A DNA stretch of 64,000 nt, from the NCBI RefSeq assembly GCF_000236035.1, contig NZ_JH393260.1:276592-340591 (forward strand). Reading direction: 5' to 3'. Every line of letters starts with the position of its first letter. Position 1 is the first letter of the stretch. The stretch comes from Vreelandella boliviensis LC1 (GTDB taxonomy: Bacteria; Pseudomonadota; Gammaproteobacteria; Pseudomonadales; Halomonadaceae). Below the pieces are notes generated by a model. It worked only from the letters and a program-made list of their open reading frames with translations, was not told the DNA's origin and made no database searches. The position numbers were made by a program, and so were the translations under genes. Positions 17,980-26,603 of the stretch are shown here, in pieces.

Positions 17980-20900
17980 TTACTCGGAGTGGGTGTCTTG
18001 CTGAGCCTGTTTGCGCTTCTCACGCGGGTCATTGTGAGCTCTTGTACGACGACGACGCGGTTTGGGCGCTTCTTCAGTTGCAATATCTTCAGTTGGCGCT
18101 TCGCTGGTGACTGGCTGAGGCTCTGCTTCAGCCGAAGGGGCTTCAGTCGCTCCTAGATCGCCGCTATTCTTTTCAGCGCTATTCGCTTCAGCGCTACTCT
18201 CTTCAACGCTCTTTGGCTCATCACCTTTTTCTGCTGCGTCTTGCTTCTTCTCGCTGCTGGACTGCTCTTCAGATGAAGGGTCTGCGGCGACATTCTCAGA
18301 GACGCTTGGAATTGCTGCTTCCTGGCCAGTCTCCTGGGCGTTAGTTGACGCTTCAGGCTGACGCTCGTCGCTGCTTTGATCCGTATCAGCATTATTGAAA
18401 GGCGCAGGGGAGGCGGCCTCTTCTACAGTTGCTGCTGGATCGACAGCATCGGCCACAGGCAGTTCGATGGCACTGGACTGACTATCGTCAGTTTGCTCAG
18501 CCTTGGCAGGCTCTGAGTTGGCCTCGGATGCTTCTGGTGTCACATCAGTTGGCGCTGGTTTGGCCACGCGCTCATCTGATTGGGGCCCGGTTGTTTCCCC
18601 CTCTGTCGTTTCCACCTCGGTCGTTTCAGCCAGATTCGCATCAGCGGCTGGTGCTGTCTGCTCCGCGCTATCAATAGCTGTTTCTTGTGCTGCCTCTGGT
18701 GCCGCTTTAGGCTGACGGCGCTGGTGCGTTGACTTGCTCGCTTTAGCGTTCTCTGCCACGGGCTGGTCGGCGGTCGTTGCGTCGTCCGCTTGCTCTGGCT
18801 CCGGCTTAGTCTCGGGCTCACTCTTAGCGTTGGGCTCAGGCGCATCGGCTGGCGGCGCTGGCGCAGCGGTGTGACTGTCCGATGCCGATTCTGGGGCAGT
18901 CAGTGCGTCACTTGTCGCTGCTTTAGCCACCTGTGCCTGCTCTTCTGTGGCAGGAGCTTCGCTCGGCTCTTGAGTTGCTGCTGGCGCTTCATCCTGAACT
19001 TCAGCCTGCAGTTTTAACTGCTCAGCTTCTGCCTGGGGATTAATCGCCTGGGTGCGTGTGCGGTTACGCGGGTTGTTACGCGTGCGCTTCGGCTTGCCGT
19101 CGTCTTGCTTAGTCTCAGAGTTTTTAGTCTCAGAGTTCTTGGCCGCTTCATCGCGCTGACTGTCGCTGCTTTTTTCACCACCGCTATCGCGACGGGGTTC
19201 TTTCTTTGCTGCATTTTTGCCGTTGTTGCTCTCTTTAGAGGCGTCTTTTAACGCGCTATCTTTGCCAGGGCTATCAGTCTGGGACTCTTTGCGAGAAGCT
19301 TTGTTGGCTGGTTCTTGCCCGTTTGCATCGTCTTGCTGGGGGTGGCGACGGCGGTTGCGGGTACGACTGGGGCCGTTGCGCTTATCGCTATTGTCGTCAC
19401 TGGCAGGGCGCGCCGTACTGCTGCGCTGCTCGGTTTTTTGGTCAGCTTTTTGTTCGCCTTTTTGTTCAGTTCTGGCGTTGCTGTCGCCACGCGACGACTT
19501 CTGCCGCGACTCGTTGCTGCGCTGATGGGTTTTGCGCTCGCTCGGCTTGCGTGGCGCCGGGGTTTCAACCTTGGGCTCAGGCGTGGCTTCGGCACTGCTT
19601 TCGTCGCTACCTAGTAGCTTGGCGAAACCACGCATAAAGCGACCAATGACGCTGGGTTGCTCGCTGGTCGCCGGTGCTGCTTTGGCCACGGGGGCTGGAG
19701 CAGCGTCAGGCGCTTTCTCTTCAGTTTGCAGCGAAGCCGGTGCTGGGGCGTTATGGGTGACGCTTTTTACGGCCGCTTCTGCTCGCATAGCGGGCGGCAC
19801 AAAGCTGGGTGTCGGCTCTTTGCCTACTTCGGTATCGGTCGACAGTTCAAAGCTCGATAGGTTTTGGGTGTCATCCTCGTCCAAATGGTCATCGCGCAGG
19901 CGTTGGACGTCGTAGTGGGGCGTATCCATTTCAGGATTAGGCAGCAGCACGACGCGAACGTTCTGACGCGACTCAAGATCAGCTAACACGCTGCGCTTTT
20001 CATTGAGCAGGTAAGTGGCCACCGGCACCGGCAGAATGGCGCGAATTTGGGAGCTATTCTCTTTCATGGCCTCTTCTTCGATCAGGCGCATGATAGAGAG
20101 CGACAGCGAGCGCACGTCACGAATGGTGCCCTGACCATTACAGCGCGGGCAAACCACACCACTGGTTTCACCCAGCGAGGGGCGCAGGCGCTGACGGGAC
20201 ATCTCCATCAGGCCGAAGCGTGAGATACGGCCAATCTGTACCCGCGCACGATCCAGCTTTAGGGCATCTCGCATGCGGTTTTCAACTTCACGCTGGTTGC
20301 GCGCCGGGCCCATGTCGATAAAGTCGATCACCACCAGGCCGCCGATATCGCGCAGGCGTAGCTGGCGAGCAATTTCGTCGGCGGCTTCGGAGTTAGTCTG
20401 TAGTGCAGTCTCTTCAATGTCGCTGCCGCGTGTGGCGCGGGCGGAGTTGATATCGATAGAGACTAGCGCTTCGGTGTGATCGATCACAATCGAGCCGCCA
20501 GAAGGTAACTTCACTTCGCGCTGATAGGCGGTTTCGATTTGCGATTCGATCTGGAAGCGCGAGAACAGCGGTACTTCGTCCGCGTAGAGTTTGATCTTTT
20601 GCTGATACGAAGGCATTACTTGACGGATAAACGCCAGCGCTTCGGCATGAATCTCAGGGCTATCGATCAATACTTCGCCAATGTCCTGGCGTAGATAGTC
20701 GCGCATCGCGCGGATGATGACATTAGATTCACGATAGATCAGGAACGGAGCAGGGCGCTTGGCGGCTTCGGTAGTAATCGACTCCCACACTTGAACCAGA
20801 TAATCCAAGTCCCACTGCAGCTCTTCCGGGTTACGGCCGATGCCAGCAGTGCGCACGATCAAGCCCATTTTATCCGGTACGGTCAGTTGACCCATGGCAT

Positions 20901-21351
20901 CTTTGAGCTGGCTGCGTTCATCGCCTTCAATGCGGCGCGAAATGCCTCCCGCACGCGGATTATTGGGCATCAATACCAAAAAGCGGCCAGCCAAGCTAAC
21001 GAAAGTGGTCAGCGCGGCGCCTTTATTGCCTCGCTCCTCTTTATCGACCTGGACGATGACCTCTTGGCCCTCTTTAAGCACTTCTTTAATGCTCGGGCGC
21101 CCGGAAACGTCTTTGACAAAGTACTCGCGGGAAATTTCTTTAAGGGGCAAGAAACCGTGGCGATCCGCACCGTAATCGACAAAAGCGGCTTCCAGAGAGG
21201 GCTCAACACGGGTGATTTTGCCGCGATAGATGTTGGCTTTTTTCTGTTCTCTTGCGCCGGATTCGATATCTAAATCGTAAAGGCGTTGTCCATCAACTAA
21301 AGCGACGCGCAGCTCTTCGGGCTGGGTCGCATTGATAAGCATCCGTTTCAT
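17980..21351 (-). CDS. rne: Ribonuclease E
   Basis: Essential endoribonuclease for mRNA decay and rRNA/tRNA processing and the scaffold of the degradosome. The N-terminal half is conserved: [10 protein letters not shown] start, S1 domain at about residues 35-125, catalytic Asp300 and Asp343 (E. coli 303 and 346), and the Zn-link CPRC at Cys401 and Cys404. Residues from about 520 to 1123 are a low-complexity tail rich in Glu, Ala, Ser and Lys, with arginine-rich clusters ([16 protein letters not shown]) that probably bind RNA. The start at 21351 matches E. coli; the frame is open for 36 more codons upstream but without family similarity. Enolase, PNPase and helicase binding sites in the tail cannot be assigned by eye. 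Confidence 0.97.
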   Translation of the reverse strand: MKRMLINATQPEELRVALVDGQRLYDLDIESGAREQKKANIYRGKITRVEPSLEAAFVDYGADRHGFLPLKEISREYFVKDVSGRPSIKEVLKEGQEVIVQVDKEERGNKGAALTTFVSLAGRFLVLMPNNPRAGGISRRIEGDERSQLKDAMGQLTVPDKMGLIVRTAGIGRNPEELQWDLDYLVQVWESITTEAAKRPAPFLIYRESNVIIRAMRDYLRQDIGEVLIDSPEIHAEALAFIRQVMPSYQQKIKLYADEVPLFSRFQIESQIETAYQREVKLPSGGSIVIDHTEALVSIDINSARATRGSDIEETALQTNSEAADEIARQLRLRDIGGLVVIDFIDMGPARNQREVENRMRDALKLDRARVQIGRISRFGLMEMSRQRLRPSLGETSGVVCPRCNGQGTIRDVRSLSLSIMRLIEEEAMKENSSQIRAILPVPVATYLLNEKRSVLADLESRQNVRVVLLPNPEMDTPHYDVQRLRDDHLDEDDTQNLSSFELSTDTEVGKEPTPSFVPPAMRAEAAVKSVTHNAPAPASLQTEEKAPDAAPAPVAKAAPATSEQPSVIGRFMRGFAKLLGSDESSAEATPEPKVETPAPRKPSERKTHQRSNESRQKSSRGDSNARTEQKGEQKADQKTEQRSSTARPASDDNSDKRNGPSRTRNRRRHPQQDDANGQEPANKASRKESQTDSPGKDSALKDASKESNNGKNAAKKEPRRDSGGEKSSDSQRDEAAKNSETKNSETKQDDGKPKRTRNNPRNRTRTQAINPQAEAEQLKLQAEVQDEAPAATQEPSEAPATEEQAQVAKAATSDALTAPESASDSHTAAPAPPADAPEPNAKSEPETKPEPEQADDATTADQPVAENAKASKSTHQRRQPKAAPEAAQETAIDSAEQTAPAADANLAETTEVETTEGETTGPQSDERVAKPAPTDVTPEASEANSEPAKAEQTDDSQSSAIELPVADAVDPAATVEEAASPAPFNNADTDQSSDERQPEASTNAQETGQEAAIPSVSENVAADPSSEEQSSSEKKQDAAEKGDEPKSVEESSAEANSAEKNSGDLGATEAPSAEAEPQPVTSEAPTEDIATEEAPKPRRRRTRAHNDPREKRKQAQQDTHSE
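19109..19138. repeat. 15-bp tandem duplication inside the rne tail
   Basis: TTAGTCTCAGAGTTT at 19109-19123 is repeated at 19124-19138 with one change. It encodes the [10 protein letters not shown] repeat of the RNase E tail on the other strand. Confidence 0.7.
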
Positions 21352-22080
21352 AGTGTCTCGCATAGCGTTGCGTGCCGGCGAACTGCCTATTGGGTGACGT
21401 AGGCGAATCGCTGGGTGCTGCGTGCTTGTGCTCGGCGCATTGCAATGCTGACGCGTCAAGCCGGGAAGGCGTGATCGCCAACCCGGCTAATAGGGCGTTG
21501 AGTACGTGGCGGAGGCAGGACGTGTTCCGGTGGCTGTCACGTCCATCCGGCCCTGCTGACACCGCCAACACCTGGCATTCATCGATTCACCAACGCCGGC
21601 CACCGGCACAGCGTTGAACTTTTCGCCCGGAGTCAGTCAGCACCTTGTGACGAATAAGGAGGAGCTGCTCAGGGCGTGGCGTTGTTTAGTTACTGCCTGC
21701 CGTTGAGGGCTAGGCTTACTTTCATCTGCCGGCATATAAAACGGGCGGCAGAGATACTGCATTTTTCAGATCAGCTTTCGATACTGGAAAAACGGGCAAT
21801 GCGTACACTGGTGCCGTTTTTGTGTTCAGGCCTGCGTGTTAGACGGGCAGGCGCATTAACCAAGCTCAGCGGTGATGCTCTCTGCTAACAAATTTAATTA
21901 ATTAGCTATCGATCAGCTAGTCACTAGCGCTAGACGAGAAAGCTTTCTGCGCTTAGCTGGTGAACAATCTCGAATATAACAGTAAAGACAACGACCAGCA
22001 ATTGACGCAATGCCCTTGGGTCTACGCTAGAATGCCGTTTTTAAGCTGATGTCACAGAATCACAGCAGGAGTAAGCGGTA
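21352..22080. other. Divergent rne-rluC intergenic region, probable structured rne leader
   Basis: 729 bp with no convincing gene. Near rne lies a nested set of inverted repeats: GGACGTG 21518-21524 with CACGTCC 21538-21544, and GGCGG 21508-21512 with CCGCC 21562-21566. This is compatible with a folded 5' leader; E. coli rne has a long leader through which RNase E controls its own mRNA. Position 21655-21664 reads TAAGGAGGAG on the + strand. The part near rluC is AT-rich with several short palindromes (CTAGCGCTAG near 21927). A poor -35/-10 pair, TTGACG at 22002 and TAGAAT at 22028 with a 20-bp spacer, precedes rluC. Confidence 0.5.
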
Positions 22081-23034
22081 ATGTCCGAAGGGCGTGAAGT
22101 GCAGTGGGTGGATATCGCCCCGGAGCAAGCAGGGCAGCGAATTGATAATTTTCTCATGACGCGTCTTAAAGGTGCGCCTCGCGCGCTTATCTATCGCATC
22201 GTGCGTAAAGGAGAAGTGCGCGTTAATAAAAAGCGTGTGAAGGTCGATTATCGTTTGCAGGCTGGCGATTTAGTACGCGTTCCGCCGCTGCGTTTGGCGC
22301 CTCGCGAAGCGGTGAAGGAAGTCAGTGATAATTTGCGCGACCTGCTGGTAGGTAGCGTTATTATGGAAGGCCCTGATTGGATGGTGCTTAACAAACCCTC
22401 TGGTTTGGCGGTGCATGGTGGCAGCGGGGTTAAAATTGGTTTAATAGAAGCGCTGCGCCAGGTGCGCGATGATCTGAGCTTCCTAGAGCTGGTTCACCGC
22501 TTGGATCGCGATACGTCTGGCTGTTTACTGCTCGCCAAATCTCGCGATGCGTTGGTGACCCTTAACGAGTCGCTGAAAAAGCATGGCATGGATAAGCGTT
22601 ATCTGGCCCTGGTTAGCGGGCGTTGGCCAGCGCGTAAAACCTATGAAAGTGCGCGTTTGGATCGCTTTGATGCGGGCAATGGTGAGCGGCGGGTAAGGGT
22701 GGATCCTAATGGTAAAGTGTCGCGTACCCATTTTTCGGTGGTCGAAACCTTCGAAAAAGTAACGCTGATAGAGGCTGAGCCGGTCACCGGGCGAACACAC
22801 CAAATTCGCGTTCATGCTGCCCACGCCGGGCATGCTCTGTTAGGTGACGACAAGTACGCTACCCGCGAAAGCGGTTTTCTCACCAAGCAGCTGGGCTTGG
22901 GTCGGTTGTTTTTGCATGCGCGGGCGTTGACCTTTCCAGAGCCTGGTAATGGACGTCCAGTCACCGTTAAAGCGCCACTGCCAGAGGCCTTGGAGGAGAC
23001 GCTTAAGCGTGCCCGCCAAAATGCCCTTCGCTGA
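22081..23034 (+). CDS. rluC: 23S rRNA pseudouridine synthase RluC
   Basis: Converts specific uridines of 23S rRNA (955, 2504 and 2580 in E. coli) to pseudouridine. An N-terminal S4 RNA-binding domain (GQRIDNFLMTRL to about residue 75) precedes the RluA-type catalytic domain with HRLDRDTSG, where Asp142 is the nucleophile, and a TGRTHQIRVH segment. The 317-residue length is typical. CAGGAG lies 9 bases upstream. It is divergent from rne, as in E. coli and Pseudomonas. Confidence 0.95.
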   Translation: MSEGREVQWVDIAPEQAGQRIDNFLMTRLKGAPRALIYRIVRKGEVRVNKKRVKVDYRLQAGDLVRVPPLRLAPREAVKEVSDNLRDLLVGSVIMEGPDWMVLNKPSGLAVHGGSGVKIGLIEALRQVRDDLSFLELVHRLDRDTSGCLLLAKSRDALVTLNESLKKHGMDKRYLALVSGRWPARKTYESARLDRFDAGNGERRVRVDPNGKVSRTHFSVVETFEKVTLIEAEPVTGRTHQIRVHAAHAGHALLGDDKYATRESGFLTKQLGLGRLFLHARALTFPEPGNGRPVTVKAPLPEALEETLKRARQNALR

Positions 23035-23088
23035 TATGGCCTTATAAAGAGAGTCCTTCAACAACGTGTCCTTGAGCAAGGAGTTGCC

Positions 23089-23733
23089 ATGCAGTACGAG
23101 CTGATTATATTTGATTGGGACGGCACCCTAATGGATTCCGTGCCACGTATTGTGTCCTGCATGCAGGCGGCCGCTGTGGAATCCGAGTGGGGCGAGCTTT
23201 CAGCGGCTGAGGTGGAAGATATTATTGGCCTGGGGCTGCCCGAGGCGATTGCACAACTTTGCCCAGGTATTTTACCTGCCCAGGCTGAGCGGCTTCGTGA
23301 GCGTTACGCGCACCACTTTGTGCAGGCTGACGCCACACCGATGGCTTTTTTTGGCGGTGTTGAAGCGCAAATTGCGCGTTTGCGTGGGCGTGAGCAGCAG
23401 CGTTTAGCGGTGGCGACAGGCAAAAGCCGCCGTGGTTTGGATCGCATTTTTGCTGAAACAGGCAGCGGTGGGTGGTTTCATGCCAGCCGTACTGCGGATG
23501 AAACCCGCTCAAAGCCTCACCCGCAAATGCTTTCTGAACTGTTAATAGAGCTTGAAGTGCCCGTAGAGAGGGCGGTGATGGTCGGCGATACCGAGTACGA
23601 CCTTGAAATGGCTCGTGCAATCGGTATGGATCGCGTGGGAGTCAGTTACGGGGTTCACGCGCCGGAACGCTTGGCATTGAGCCGCCCGAAGTGGATTGCC
23701 GATAGCATCGACGAGCTTTTTGATCGGTTATAA
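23089..23733 (+). CDS. HAD-superfamily hydrolase, phosphoglycolate-phosphatase-like
   Basis: Phosphatase of the HAD-IA group. Motif I is FDWDGTLMDS with Asp9 as nucleophile and Asp11 as acid/base; motif II is VATGKSRRG; motif III/IV is KPHP followed by VMVGDTEYDLEMA. The 214 residues include a helical cap between motifs I and II. The substrate cannot be told from sequence. AAGGAG stands 6 bases before the start. Pseudomonas has a homologue at the same place between rluC and sppA, so the gene is part of a conserved series. Confidence 0.9.
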   Translation: MQYELIIFDWDGTLMDSVPRIVSCMQAAAVESEWGELSAAEVEDIIGLGLPEAIAQLCPGILPAQAERLRERYAHHFVQADATPMAFFGGVEAQIARLRGREQQRLAVATGKSRRGLDRIFAETGSGGWFHASRTADETRSKPHPQMLSELLIELEVPVERAVMVGDTEYDLEMARAIGMDRVGVSYGVHAPERLALSRPKWIADSIDELFDRL

Positions 23734-23742
23734 GGATATTTT

Positions 23743-24906
23743 ATGAGTGACGATCCAACCCGCCCAGGCGGTACTCAAGATGGTCATGACGGCCTGGCCG
23801 ATGGCTACCGTCGTAACGACGCTGACCGTAATGACTCGGTTAATGGCGACCAGCGCAACGAGTTAAACAAAGATCCATGGACCGAGGGGTCAGAGCTGCC
23901 GCCCGGTAAGGGGGCTCAGCAATCATCTGGGGCGCTAGGCGACGATGCTGAAACCCTGCGCGAACGCCAGCGGCTAGCACAGTTAGAAATGATGGATCAC
24001 TGGATAGGTGGCGTCTTAACCGAACAACGACGTAACCGTCGCTGGAAGCTGTTTTTCCGCTTGATGTTTCTTGCTGTTGTGTTGGTTGCGCTGTTTGCCG
24101 CGCTTTATAGTCTGTTCTGGGGTTCGCCGAGTGCCACAGCACCCACTCAGCGTCACTTAGGCATCGTTGAGGTTAATGGGGTGATTGCTAGCGATTCGCC
24201 AGCCAATGCGGAGCGCATCATCCTAGGGTTAAATCGTGCCTGGGAGGCGGAAAGCGCTGCTGCTGTGGTGCTGCATATTAATAGTCCTGGTGGTAGTCCG
24301 GTGCAGTCTCAGCGGATTTATGCGGAAATCATGCGCCTGCGCGGGCAGGGCGATAAACCGATTATCGCGGTGATTGAAGATGTCGGTGCCAGCGGTGCTT
24401 ATTATATCGCGGCGGCGGCGGACGAGATTGTTGCGTCGCCGGTGAGCCTGGTGGGCTCGATTGGTGTTATCTACGCAGGTTTTGGTTTTGAAGAGGCGTT
24501 AGAGCGTATCGGCGTTGAGCGCCGTGTGCTTACGGCAGGGGAGAATAAAGCGTTTTTAGATCCATTCCAGCCGCTGGATGACGAAGATGAGCAGTTTTGG
24601 CAGGGTGTGCTGAGTCAAACCCATCGCCAGTTTATCGATGATGTGCGCGCCGGTCGCGGTGAAAGGCTCAGCGATAGCTCTGAAATTTTCTCCGGCCTGA
24701 TCTGGAGTGGCGAGCAGAGCATCGAGCTAGGCTTGGTCGATCAGTTGGGTAGCCTTGAACAGTTGGCTCGCGACCAGGTAGGCGGCACTCACTGGGTGGA
24801 CTATACGCCGAGCCTTGATCCGTTTGAGCGCTTCACAAGGCGTTTTACCCAGGTTGTCGCCGAGGTGATGGGCGTGAATGCGCCCAATACCCCGCTGCGC
24901 TTTTAG
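23743..24906 (+). CDS. sppA: S49-family signal peptide peptidase SppA (short form)
   Basis: Inner-membrane protease that degrades cleaved signal peptides. A single membrane segment lies near residues 103-126, and the protease domain follows on the periplasmic side. The Ser-Lys dyad is Ser217 (EDVGASGAYYIA) and Lys269 (AGENKAFLDPF); NSPGGSP lies at 180-186. This is the single-domain form, which acts as an oligomer. An odd feature is the first 100 residues: hydrophilic, rich in Asp, Arg and Asn, and probably disordered. AAGGA before the ATG supports this start. It lies 9 bp after the HAD gene. Confidence 0.93.
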   Translation: MSDDPTRPGGTQDGHDGLADGYRRNDADRNDSVNGDQRNELNKDPWTEGSELPPGKGAQQSSGALGDDAETLRERQRLAQLEMMDHWIGGVLTEQRRNRRWKLFFRLMFLAVVLVALFAALYSLFWGSPSATAPTQRHLGIVEVNGVIASDSPANAERIILGLNRAWEAESAAAVVLHINSPGGSPVQSQRIYAEIMRLRGQGDKPIIAVIEDVGASGAYYIAAAADEIVASPVSLVGSIGVIYAGFGFEEALERIGVERRVLTAGENKAFLDPFQPLDDEDEQFWQGVLSQTHRQFIDDVRAGRGERLSDSSEIFSGLIWSGEQSIELGLVDQLGSLEQLARDQVGGTHWVDYTPSLDPFERFTRRFTQVVAEVMGVNAPNTPLRF

Positions 24907-24973
24907 GCTATACCTGAAAACTAGCCTGCCTACGCTTGCTGTCTTTTCAGATGAGCCCTCATGCCGCCATTGA

Positions 24974-25639
24974 TCATAAAGAGGTGCCAAGCGGGTCTAG
25001 GCCTGCTTGGCGAAGCATATCGCAGAGCGCAATTAGCGGAAGTCCAATCAAGGCGTTGGGATCACGGCCTTCCAGTTTTTCAAACAGCGCAATGCCTAGG
25101 CCTTCCATTCGAAAACTGCCTGCGCTATCTAGCGGCTGTTCTTTGGCGACATAGTTTTCGATCTCTTGCGTGCTGAGAGTACGAAACACTACCTCGAAGG
25201 GTTCGACGTGCACTTGATGGCGTTGCTGACGAGTATCCAGTAGCGCTAAACCGGTCAGAAAGGTGACGCGCTGACCAGAGAAACGAGCAAGATTGGCGCA
25301 CGCTCTTTCGGCGCTATGCGGTTTGCCAAGAATGTCGCCTTCAAATACCGCCACCTGGTCAGAGCCTATAATGCAGTGGTTGGGAAATTGGTGCGCAACG
25401 GCGTTGGCTTTGCCAAGCGCTAGACGATGCACCAGGGCGTGGGGCGTTTCGCCACTATGGGGCGTTTCATCAATATCCGGTGAATGGCATTGATAGGGAA
25501 GTTGCAGGCGATCCAGCAGCTCGCGACGCCAGCGTGAACTGGAGGCAAGCACCAGTCCTGTAGTTGATGACTGAGTAGTTGATAACTGAGCAGTTGATGA
25601 CTGGGTGCTCGATGGCTCGGTCATGGATGATGGGGTCAC
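24974..25639 (-). CDS. Maf-family nucleotide pyrophosphatase, YceF type
   Basis: House-cleaning enzyme expected to hydrolyse modified nucleotides such as 7-methyl-GTP. The Maf start motif LVLASSSRWRRELL is at about residue 30, followed by SPDIDE and the conserved IIGSDQVAV. Before it is an unusual 28-residue Ser/Thr/Gln leader with a 5-residue period, encoded by 15-bp DNA repeats. The GTG at 25639 has AGGAG 7 bases upstream, so the leader is probably translated; without it the core has normal size. E. coli yceF is also next to yceD-rpmF-plsX, where it likewise faces the other way. Confidence 0.92.
   Translation of the reverse strand: MTPSSMTEPSSTQSSTAQLSTTQSSTTGLVLASSSRWRRELLDRLQLPYQCHSPDIDETPHSGETPHALVHRLALGKANAVAHQFPNHCIIGSDQVAVFEGDILGKPHSAERACANLARFSGQRVTFLTGLALLDTRQQRHQVHVEPFEVVFRTLSTQEIENYVAKEQPLDSAGSFRMEGLGIALFEKLEGRDPNALIGLPLIALCDMLRQAGLDPLGTSL
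25561..25635. repeat. Five degenerate 15-bp tandem repeats in the maf start
   Basis: Units begin at 25561, 25576, 25591, 25606 and 25621. The first three are near-identical (TAGTTGATGACTGAG type); the last two are diverged. They encode the Ser/Thr/Gln N-terminus of the Maf protein on the minus strand. Confidence 0.85.
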
Positions 25640-25765
25640 AGTAAAACTCCTGGCTACGTGGTTACGCTAGTGCAACATCAAAGGAGTAGAGTGTAGCGAA
25701 AGCTGCTAAACGTGCCTATGTTGGCTGTTTATGGAGGCCTGCTTTGTTTATTTATTGAGGAGACT

Positions 25766-25831
25766 ATGAAAAATATACCGTCAGCTTTGACACCAGCAGG
25801 GGGAGTGCCTATCATTGCGCGCCTATGTTGA
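25766..25831 (+). CDS. 21-codon leader ORF overlapping the yceD start
   Basis: An ATG at 25766 is preceded by TTGAGGAGACT, a strong ribosome site. The frame encodes 21 residues, beginning MKNIPSALTP and ending ARLC, and stops with TGA at 25829-25831. The yceD ATG (25825) lies 7 bases inside its end, and yceD itself has no ribosome site. The upstream yceD frame holds no start codon back to its stop at 25756. The simplest reading is a leader peptide whose translation delivers ribosomes to yceD. I know of no described homologue; it could also be a chance frame with a real but misplaced ribosome site. Confidence 0.55.
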   Translation: MKNIPSALTPAGGVPIIARLC

Positions 25832-26355
25832 CCTCACAACTCCCCAGTCGGGTGGAGCCTTATAAGCTCGCAGCCCGCCACGAACGAATCGAAGGCTTGG
25901 TAGCGCTTGATAAGCTGCCACGTCTTGCCGAAGAAGCGGGTGTCCAAACCGGCGACTGTCATGTCGTGCTTGAGTTTGGCGTCGATGCTCAAGGCCGTCG
26001 TGAAATTCGTGGCCACTTGCAAGCGACGTTGGCGCTTGCCTGCCGACGCTGCCTAGTGCCGCTGCCGAAAGAGGTGAGTAGTGACTTTCTGCTTGGAATG
26101 GTCACTGATGAAGCCTTAGCGGCCGAGTTGCCTGCTAGTCATGAACCGGTGCTGGTGGAAAAGGAACAGCTGGATCTTCTGACGGTGGTTGAGGATGAGT
26201 TGATTCTCAGTCTGCCCCAGGTGGTCTATCACGATGAAGCCGAATGTCATGTCTCGGCGGAGCAGCTGGTCAGCAAAACAGAAGGCGCGGCGTCAGAAAC
26301 AACGCCAGCGACGAACCCTTTCGCGGTGCTGAATGTCTTGAAAGGCAAAAAATAA
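25825..26355 (+). CDS. yceD: YceD/DUF177-family 23S rRNA accumulation protein
   Basis: Small protein found next to rpmF across bacteria; in E. coli it supports normal 23S rRNA levels. The 176 residues match E. coli YceD from LPSRVEPYKLA through the CRRCLVPL pair of cysteines, EKEQLDLLTVVEDELILSLP and NPFAVLNVLK. The ATG at 25825 aligns with the family N-terminus but lacks a ribosome site and overlaps the stop of the leader ORF, so coupled translation is likely. rpmF follows after 35 bp. Confidence 0.93.
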   Translation: MLTSQLPSRVEPYKLAARHERIEGLVALDKLPRLAEEAGVQTGDCHVVLEFGVDAQGRREIRGHLQATLALACRRCLVPLPKEVSSDFLLGMVTDEALAAELPASHEPVLVEKEQLDLLTVVEDELILSLPQVVYHDEAECHVSAEQLVSKTEGAASETTPATNPFAVLNVLKGKK

Positions 26356-26390
26356 GCACCCTTTACCTTAATACCTTGGAGTAAACACCC

Positions 26391-26561
26391 ATGGCAGTTC
26401 AACAGAACCGTAAAACTCGTTCCAAGCGCGGCATGCGTCGCAGCCACGATGCGCTGACCGCTCCGACGCTGTCTCAGGACAAAGAAACGGGTACGACCCA
26501 CCTGCGTCACCACGTTTCTCCAGACGGTTTCTACCGTGGTCGTAAAGTGGTTGAGGTATAA
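26391..26561 (+). CDS. rpmF: 50S ribosomal protein L32
   Basis: A 56-residue basic protein of the large ribosomal subunit. [20 protein letters not shown] is the classic L32 start, and the chain continues with a conserved [14 protein letters not shown]. This is the zinc-free form: the cysteine pairs of other L32 versions are absent. TTGGAG lies 10 bases upstream of the ATG. yceD-rpmF-plsX is a widely conserved order. Confidence 0.98.
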   Translation: MAVQQNRKTRSKRGMRRSHDALTAPTLSQDKETGTTHLRHHVSPDGFYRGRKVVEV

Positions 26562-26603
26562 GCCTCAATTGCATTGATAAGCGGCTAAACGGATCAGTGC
26601 GGT

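Noticed and set aside
18429..19915. Several + strand frames opposite the rne tail
   Set aside because: They mirror the repetitive Glu/Ala/Ser codons of the RNase E tail and have no recognisable domains.
24914..24950. Terminator between sppA and maf
   Set aside because: CTGAAAA and TTTTCAG are complementary, but the 23-base loop and lack of a GC stem make it weak.
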